Below are positions 60,001 to 64,000 of a stretch of 64,000 nt of DNA, one piece after another. Source of the DNA: Clostridium formicaceticum (GTDB lineage: Bacteria > Bacillota > Clostridia > Peptostreptococcales > Natronincolaceae); contig NZ_CP017603.1 in assembly GCF_001854185.1 (NCBI RefSeq), positions 1,426,001 to 1,490,000 on the forward strand, read 5' to 3'. Under the pieces are notes generated by a model. It had not been told where the DNA came from, searched no databases, and was given only the letters and a program-made list of their open reading frames with translations. Every line of letters begins with the position of its first letter. Position 1 is the first letter of the stretch. A program made the position numbers and the translations under genes.

Positions 60001-60140
60001 TAATAGACAGGGAAGAAAAAATAGGGAGTTTTCCTATTGCGGAGTACTGGATGGACATAGGGCAGGTAGAGGACTATCATCAAGCGAATACAGACTATCA
60101 AACTTTATTTAGGAGGGAAGCCTGTGCATCTAAAGAATAA
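57030..60140 (+). CDS. Maf flagellin glycosyltransferase fused to a PtmE-like CBS/nucleotidyltransferase
   Basis: 1036-aa fusion. Residues 1-200 are Maf N-terminal. The MAF_flag10/MptE-like glycosyltransferase core covers about 210-440 (KPAILVAAGPSLDEEIENL, FTVGSAINTLVHHNIYPHA, ILLGQNLAYRDNK). Helices fill 480-670. Two CBS motifs lie at about 680-795 (TVTDGDIRRAILKGSS, IFQIPVLDEEMKVVDII). A nucleotidyltransferase follows from about 799 (VIMAGGEGKRLMPLTADIPKP, LGTAGAIRLAKS, VINGDILTK, GGIYCLEPE). Maf proteins attach nonulosonic acids to flagellin; CBS-NTP proteins of the PtmE type make GDP-glucosamine for legionaminate synthesis. ATGs at 57030, 57033 and 57039 are possible starts. Confidence 0.85.
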   Translation: MMVMLIDNINFLKMNYPSLYQQMKEIEENIDETFVQLEATRNGEKTLKIQNDGKGIYLHSRYDPIKEANTLLEQYENTDAIDGNVHVIFYGIGLGYHVNLFLQKYNNVSFSIYEPVDQILYHYLANQNLQQLPLKNMRQMLVGDKEESTMKFLEEVVGNRDKEVIIFPLPSYQKNFSENYEAFLTMFKKFVKDERSSWGTNYTFQRRWILNSMVNLKEVLRTPNILLNKKEQFKDKPAILVAAGPSLDEEIENLRYIKDKGLAYIFTVGSAINTLVHHNIYPHAACTYDPSKANQKVFEKVVAKGIVDIPLIFGSSVGFETLENYPGKKIHMITSQDATAAYYLKAKFSEEIEGVMDAPSIAVITLQLLYKLGFEKVILLGQNLAYRDNKDYAEGIDYHAGRINEANLKSATKVKDVYGNEILTNDNFNRMRQQIEMYIKQFKGVEVINATAGGAHIEGTRFIDLKTIIEKDLQKPVVERDWLLMDSNNYDMQYMKQQMEKMNTAYKNVDNLIKKIREILNKIKRLCQNRNFKQVEKMYNKLDEVFETIKRNDYFNTFIMPRNRVFYKILQDEVVSTQSEGNQMKKAEKLINAFGKFIFTCEKDIKIIDKFFKQMHKEAEAYMKDNECDNKEQIDSKKQELFNIDQDPKQKEKAIQEEKKEWLPNDLKESENTKNEETNRMFIENLFVRKEDTLKYTMETIDRTAKGIALVTDYEGKLEGTVTDGDIRRAILKGSSLEDTVENIMKKNFIFVGENYSSKFIENIFRQKSIFQIPVLDEEMKVVDIIFYQDFIKKPVRENWAVIMAGGEGKRLMPLTADIPKPMLSVGSKPILEIIIEQLKDYGYNNILLCLNYKSDIIENYFQDGKAFDVNIEYIKEEKSLGTAGAIRLAKSHLNQSFLVINGDILTKLNFEEFMNYHQKHKNKITIATRRYELQIPYGVLKIDNETVVSLKEKPSSSMFINGGIYCLEPEIVEDIPENEYFDITQLIQKIIDREEKIGSFPIAEYWMDIGQVEDYHQANTDYQTLFRREACASKE

Positions 60141-61116
60141 AAAGGTATTGATAACAGGTTCCGAGGGCTTTATTGGGAGTCATTTGGTTGAAAAATTAGT
60201 GGAATTGGAGGCTGAAGTAACTGCATTTGTGCTTTACAACTCCTTCAACAGCTGGGGCTGGTTAGATACTTTAGATGAGAAATATAAAAAGCATATTAAG
60301 GTATTTACAGGAGATGTTCGAGATGAAAATAGTATTAGAAAGGCAGTGGAGGATAAGGAGGTCGTCTTTCATCTGGCAGCATTGATTGCTATACCTTATT
60401 CTTACTATGCACCTTCTGCCTACGTAGATACAAACGTAAAGGGAACCTTAAATGTATTGCAGTCATGTAGAGACTTCAACGTAGAAAAGGTAATACACAC
60501 CTCTACGAGTGAAGTCTACGGAACTGCTCAATATGTGCCTATAGATGAAAAACATTCCTTGCAAGGCCAATCCCCTTATTCTGCCAGCAAAATAGCTGCA
60601 GATATGATGGCGGAAAGCTACTATCGATCTTTCGAAACACCAGTTGCTACGATACGACCTTTTAATACCTACGGTCCAAGACAATCAGCAAGAGCTGTTA
60701 TTCCCACTATCATAGCTCAAATCTTGGCAGGAGCAAAGGAAATAAAACTAGGAAGCCTTACACCAACGAGAGATTTTAACTATGTAAAGGATACAGTAGA
60801 AGGGTTTATAAAAGTAGCAGAAAGTGACAGGACGATAGGAAGGGTGACCAACATTGGAACGGGTAAAGAAATATCCATAGGAGAGCTGGCAAAGAAAATC
60901 ATCTCACTAACAGGAAGAAATGTAGAAATCATCTGCGAAGAAGAAAGAATAAGACCAGAAAAGAGTGAAGTTAATAGGCTTTGTGCCTGCAACAAAAAGG
61001 CTATGGATGATGCTGGTTGGAAGTCACAATATTCTCTAGACACTGGACTAATAGAGACAATACACTGGATAGAGAAAAACTTACAGTATTTTAAAAGCAA
61101 TATCTATAATGTATAA
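60124..61116 (+). CDS. legB: LegB-like nucleotide-sugar 4,6-dehydratase
   Basis: 330-aa extended SDR. It has VLITGSEGFIGSHLVEKLVE (residues 7-26), HLAALIAIPYSYYAPSAYVD, STSEVYGTAQYVPIDE, the catalytic SPYSASKIAADMM (Y-x-x-x-K) and RPFNTYGPRQSARAVIPT. IAIPYSY and YGPRQSARAVIP are typical of LegB-type GDP-GlcNAc 4,6-dehydratases. It would act on the GDP-sugar made through the PtmE-like domain encoded just upstream. The start is GTG at 60124 with AGGAGG 8-9 nt upstream, overlapping the fusion gene by 17 bp. Confidence 0.87.
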   Translation: MHLKNKKVLITGSEGFIGSHLVEKLVELEAEVTAFVLYNSFNSWGWLDTLDEKYKKHIKVFTGDVRDENSIRKAVEDKEVVFHLAALIAIPYSYYAPSAYVDTNVKGTLNVLQSCRDFNVEKVIHTSTSEVYGTAQYVPIDEKHSLQGQSPYSASKIAADMMAESYYRSFETPVATIRPFNTYGPRQSARAVIPTIIAQILAGAKEIKLGSLTPTRDFNYVKDTVEGFIKVAESDRTIGRVTNIGTGKEISIGELAKKIISLTGRNVEIICEEERIRPEKSEVNRLCACNKKAMDDAGWKSQYSLDTGLIETIHWIEKNLQYFKSNIYNV

Positions 61117-61138
61117 AAAACAAAAAGAGGTGGATCAT

Positions 61139-62266
61139 ATGATTCCATTAGCTATACCTAACATAGCAGGCAATGAATGGAGGTACATTAAGGAGTGTTT
61201 AGATACGAATTGGGTATCCTCTGTAGGTAGTTATGTAGACTTGTTTGAAGAAAAATTCAGGGAGTATTTAAGTACACAAAAAGCAGTAGCAACCATGAAT
61301 GGTACTGCTGCCATCACTTTAGCATTACAAACGCTAGGAATAGGAGCAGGGGATGAAGTTATCGTTCCTTCTATGACCTTTGTTGCTAGTGTAAATCCTG
61401 TGGTATATGTAGGGGCAAATCCTGTATTTATAGATATTACCCCGGACACATGGGTGATGGATGTAGATATGCTAGAAGAACGAATCACGGAAAAAACAAA
61501 GGCAATTATTCCTGTGCATGTCTATGGAAATATGGTGGATATGGAGCCGCTATTAAAAATAGCCAAAAAGTATCATTTATATGTGATAGAAGATGCCACG
61601 GAAGCCTTAGGTTCAGAATATAGGACAAGTGATGGAAAGTGGCATAAAGCAGGAACATTAGGTAATTTTGGCACCTTCAGCTTTAATGGCAACAAATTGA
61701 TTACTACAGGAGCAGGAGGTATGTTGGTTACACATGATGTAGATTTAGGAGAAAAAGCCAAACATCTGTGCAACCAAGCTAAAACCACCTTACCTAATGG
61801 TGATATAGTACATGAGGAAATAGGTTATAACTATCGCATGCCTAATATATTGGCTGCCATGGGTGTGGCGCAGCTAGAAAAAATAGAAGAATATATACTA
61901 ATAAAAATAAAAAATGCAAAATTATATCATAGCTATTTGCAAAATATCGAAGGAATTAGACTACCAAAAGAAAAAGAAAATGTTAAGCATGTTCACTGGT
62001 TATACAGTATCTTAATAGAAGAAAATTATGGTTCTGATAGAGATGAATTGATAAAAAAGCTAAATGAAAGAGGAATTGGAAGTAGGGGTTTTTTTCAACC
62101 AATTCATACTATGAGACCTTATGCAGATTACTCAAAGGGAGCTATGAACAATACCTATAGGGTTAGTAAACGAGGAGTCAATTTACCCAGTTCAGTATCC
62201 TTGTCTTCAAAAGATTGTCAGTATATATGCAATACAATTCATAATATTCATAGAGGATGCTTGTAG
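61139..62266 (+). CDS. legC: LegC-family PLP-dependent sugar aminotransferase
   Basis: 375-aa DegT/DnrJ/EryC1 aminotransferase that aminates the 4-keto sugar from LegB. It has IPLAIPNIAGNEWRYIKECL, TMNGTAAITLALQTLGIGAG, VIVPSMTFVAS and the PLP-lysine segment FGTFSFNGNKLITTGAGGM (Lys in NGNK). GIGSRGFFQPIH is present near the C-terminus. N-GNK in place of the usual HKNKNIT is a LegC feature. The ATG at 61139 follows AGAGGTGG by 5-6 nt; an in-frame ATG 10 codons upstream lies inside legB and lacks an SD. Confidence 0.88.
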   Translation: MIPLAIPNIAGNEWRYIKECLDTNWVSSVGSYVDLFEEKFREYLSTQKAVATMNGTAAITLALQTLGIGAGDEVIVPSMTFVASVNPVVYVGANPVFIDITPDTWVMDVDMLEERITEKTKAIIPVHVYGNMVDMEPLLKIAKKYHLYVIEDATEALGSEYRTSDGKWHKAGTLGNFGTFSFNGNKLITTGAGGMLVTHDVDLGEKAKHLCNQAKTTLPNGDIVHEEIGYNYRMPNILAAMGVAQLEKIEEYILIKIKNAKLYHSYLQNIEGIRLPKEKENVKHVHWLYSILIEENYGSDRDELIKKLNERGIGSRGFFQPIHTMRPYADYSKGAMNNTYRVSKRGVNLPSSVSLSSKDCQYICNTIHNIHRGCL

Positions 62267-62292
62267 TTGCAATTGTTACGAGGTGATAAACA

Positions 62293-62937
62293 TTGAAAAA
62301 ATTGTTGATCGCAGGTGTAGGTGGTTTTGGAAGAGAAGTCTTTCAATGGGCAAGTGATTTCCAAAACAAAACCCCTAAGTGGAGAGAAATAAAGTTTTTA
62401 ATAAAAAGTTTACAGGAAAAGGACGACTTAGCGTTAATAGAACAATTTCACCTACCTTATGAAACGGAAGAGGAAATAAAGCTTAGTAATAAAGAGGAGA
62501 TAGAAATAGTATGTGCGATAGGAGATCCTAATCTAAAGTTATCAGTTTGCAACGAACTGGAAAAAATGGGACTAAACTTCGTTACACTCATACATCCTAC
62601 AGCCGTGGTGGGAAGAGATTGTGAGATAGGTAAGGGTGTGATTATTTGTCCTGGAGCAGTTATTACAACAAATGTTAAAATAGGAAACTTCGTTAGTATT
62701 AATTGTTTGTCCTCTATAGGGCATGATGTTGTTGTAGAAGAAGGGTGTACCATTAGTTCTCAATGTGATATTACTGGAAGTGTTTATATTGAAAGAGGCG
62801 TCTTTTTAGGGAGTGGTGCTAGAATACTGCCAAAAGGAAGGGTTGGAAGGTATGCAAAAGTTGGTGCGGGAAGCGTTGTTCTTAGGAGAGTTAAACCAAA
62901 CTCCACTGTTTTTGGAAATCCAGCAAGAGAGATATAA
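62293..62937 (+). CDS. NeuD/PglD-like sugar N-acetyltransferase
   Basis: 214 aa. The N-terminal Rossmann-like part is LLIAGVGGFGREVFQWASDF. The left-handed beta-helix with hexapeptide repeats runs from HPTAVVGRDCEIGKGVIICP to VGRYAKVGAGSVVLRRVKPN and the end VFGNPAREI. INCLSSIGHDVVVEE contains the catalytic His, as in PglD. In the legionaminate pathway such an enzyme acetylates the 4-amino group formed by LegC. The start is TTG at 62293, 5-6 nt after GAGGTGA; no closer ATG exists. Confidence 0.82.
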   Translation: MKKLLIAGVGGFGREVFQWASDFQNKTPKWREIKFLIKSLQEKDDLALIEQFHLPYETEEEIKLSNKEEIEIVCAIGDPNLKLSVCNELEKMGLNFVTLIHPTAVVGRDCEIGKGVIICPGAVITTNVKIGNFVSINCLSSIGHDVVVEEGCTISSQCDITGSVYIERGVFLGSGARILPKGRVGRYAKVGAGSVVLRRVKPNSTVFGNPAREI

Positions 62938-62959
62938 TATATGAACCAGGAGGTATAGC

Positions 62960-63190
62960 ATGAAAGTAGAGGAATTGATAGAAAAAATAGCGGAAGCGTT
63001 ATTAGAGGAAAGAGAAATTACTTTAGAAACAGAGCTTGATGAATTAGAAGGCTGGGATTCATTAGGAAGGCTAGGAATTATTGCATTATTTGATGAGCTA
63101 TTTAATCAAAGCTTAGAGGCAGAAAAACTAAAGCGGTGTGAAACAATAGAGGACATCGTAAGTCTAGTTAAAGTAAATTTGGAGGAATAA
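62960..63190 (+). CDS. acyl carrier protein (specialised)
   Basis: 76 aa, four-helix ACP. The phosphopantetheine serine is in ELDELEGWDSLGRLGIIALF (W-D-S-L, about residue 34). The W-D-S-L variant and the short length are typical of ACPs in accessory clusters rather than of housekeeping AcpP (usually D-S-L-D). SD GGAGG lies 8 nt before the ATG. It is followed at once by a KAS III-like gene, which it should serve. Confidence 0.88.
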   Translation: MKVEELIEKIAEALLEEREITLETELDELEGWDSLGRLGIIALFDELFNQSLEAEKLKRCETIEDIVSLVKVNLEE

Positions 63191-63191
63191 A

Positions 63192-64000
63192 ATGGCTATT
63201 TCAAAGATAAATAATGCTAAGATACAAGGAATAGTATGCGCATTACCAGATAATGAGATTTCTATTTTCGATCTTGGCAAAAATTATTTTCAGGAAAAAG
63301 ATATAGAGAAGATATCTGAAATGAGTGGGGTAAAAAGGGTTTTTCATGCAAAGTCAAATCAAACCGCTAGTGACTTATGTTATGAAGCAGCAGAAAGATT
63401 ACTTAAGGAATTGGACTGGCAAAAAGAAAGTGTAGATGGACTTTTATTTATCTCACAGACGCCTGATTACATTACTCCCTCCACTGCTTGTATATTACAA
63501 AACAAACTAGGCTTACATAGAAATTGTATTGCTCTAGATATCAACTTAGGCTGCTCTGGCTATGTGTATGGGCTCTGGTTAGCTAGTCAATTTATTCAAA
63601 CAAAAGCCTGCAGCAGGGTGTTAGTTCTAGTAGGTGATACCTTAACACGGACCATTTCAAAACAAGATAAATCTGTAGCATTAATCTTCGGAGACGGTGC
63701 CTCAGCCACTGCTATTGAATACACAGAACAAAACAGTACAAGCACTTATATACTGAATTCTGATGGTGCGGGAGCAAATAGTCTAATTATACCAGCCGGT
63801 GGTTTTAGAATGCCTGCTTCTCCCACTACAATGAAATTAGAGTCAGATGAAGATGGGAATATAAGAGGGCAAGAACATATTTATATGAATGGAATGGATA
63901 TTTTTAGCTTTGCGGTTAAAGAAATTCCTCAGATTATCCAGGAGGTTATCAACTATCATGGATGGAATATAGCAGATGTCGATCAATTTTTGTTACATCA
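63192..64000 (+). CDS. 3-oxoacyl-ACP synthase III-like protein (3' end outside the window)
   Basis: First 269 residues of a FabH-like thiolase-fold enzyme; the frame runs off the right edge. The catalytic Cys is in DINLGCSGYVYGL (about residue 122). VDGLLFISQTPDYITPSTAC, VLVLVGDTLTRTIS, FGDGASATAIE and the early catalytic-His segment DQFLLHQ at the window end match KAS III. SD GGAGG is in the end of the ACP gene, one base upstream. With the ACP it would build or transfer an acyl group, perhaps onto a flagellar sugar. Confidence 0.87.
   Translation, partial: MAISKINNAKIQGIVCALPDNEISIFDLGKNYFQEKDIEKISEMSGVKRVFHAKSNQTASDLCYEAAERLLKELDWQKESVDGLLFISQTPDYITPSTACILQNKLGLHRNCIALDINLGCSGYVYGLWLASQFIQTKACSRVLVLVGDTLTRTISKQDKSVALIFGDGASATAIEYTEQNSTSTYILNSDGAGANSLIIPAGGFRMPASPTTMKLESDEDGNIRGQEHIYMNGMDIFSFAVKEIPQIIQEVINYHGWNIADVDQFLLH

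Overview
The window looks like a chromosomal segment of a low-GC, motile, endospore-forming, Gram-positive anaerobe of the Clostridia. The gene content supports this: S-layer-homology (SLH) proteins, two Spo0E-type phosphatases, a collagen-like exosporium-type protein, an S-box riboswitch upstream of metK, and a Bacillus/Clostridium-style late flagellar operon. A relative of Alkaliphilus or Natronincola is my guess, not something the sequence proves. There are no rRNA or tRNA genes, no CRISPR array and no intact insertion sequence.

Layout. 0.4-15.6 kb is a Wzy-type surface polysaccharide cluster: Wzz-like co-polymerase, tyrosine kinase and PHP phosphatase; a membrane sugar 4,6-dehydratase and a priming phosphosugar transferase; then glycosyltransferases, a nucleotide-sugar dehydrogenase, an acyltransferase, polymerase, flippase and a TupA-like ATP-grasp protein. 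16-20.3 kb supplies precursors (UDP-glucuronate 4-epimerase, UDP-glucose dehydrogenase, galU) along with a small exporter and a VanZ-like protein. 20.3-24.8 kb is a repeat-rich accessory island. It holds three near-identical copies of a type I toxin-antitoxin module (32-aa holin-like peptide plus a predicted antisense RNA). These alternate with three copies of an Rpn/PD-(D/E)XK nuclease gene, one intact and two identically 5'-truncated. An Xre repressor gene diverges from a Spo0E-like gene over clear palindromic operators, and REP-like hairpins are scattered throughout.

25-36.8 kb carries small or envelope genes (CWC protein, VanZ, zincin, TIM-barrel isomerase, collagen-like protein, glyoxalase, IclR regulator, SurA-like lipoprotein, coiled-coil membrane proteins) and two SLH proteins. 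37-48.7 kb is mostly housekeeping: phosphosugar mutase, a two-component system with a GerMN lipoprotein, an AEC transporter, a second COG2426 exporter, S-box/metK, DUF1659/DUF2922 and recD2.

48.9-64 kb is a late flagellar block (comF-yvyF-flgM-flgN-flgK-flgL-fliW-csrA-flagellin) with three sigma-28-type promoters and a flagellin leader carrying CsrA-like sites. It runs into a flagellin glycosylation island: an unknown gene, a 1036-aa fusion of a Maf flagellin glycosyltransferase with a PtmE-like CBS/nucleotidyltransferase, legB, legC, an acetyltransferase, an acyl carrier protein and a KAS III-like enzyme cut by the window end. The main candidates for something undescribed are the alternating toxin/Rpn array with shared promoter ancestry and the Maf-PtmE fusion.
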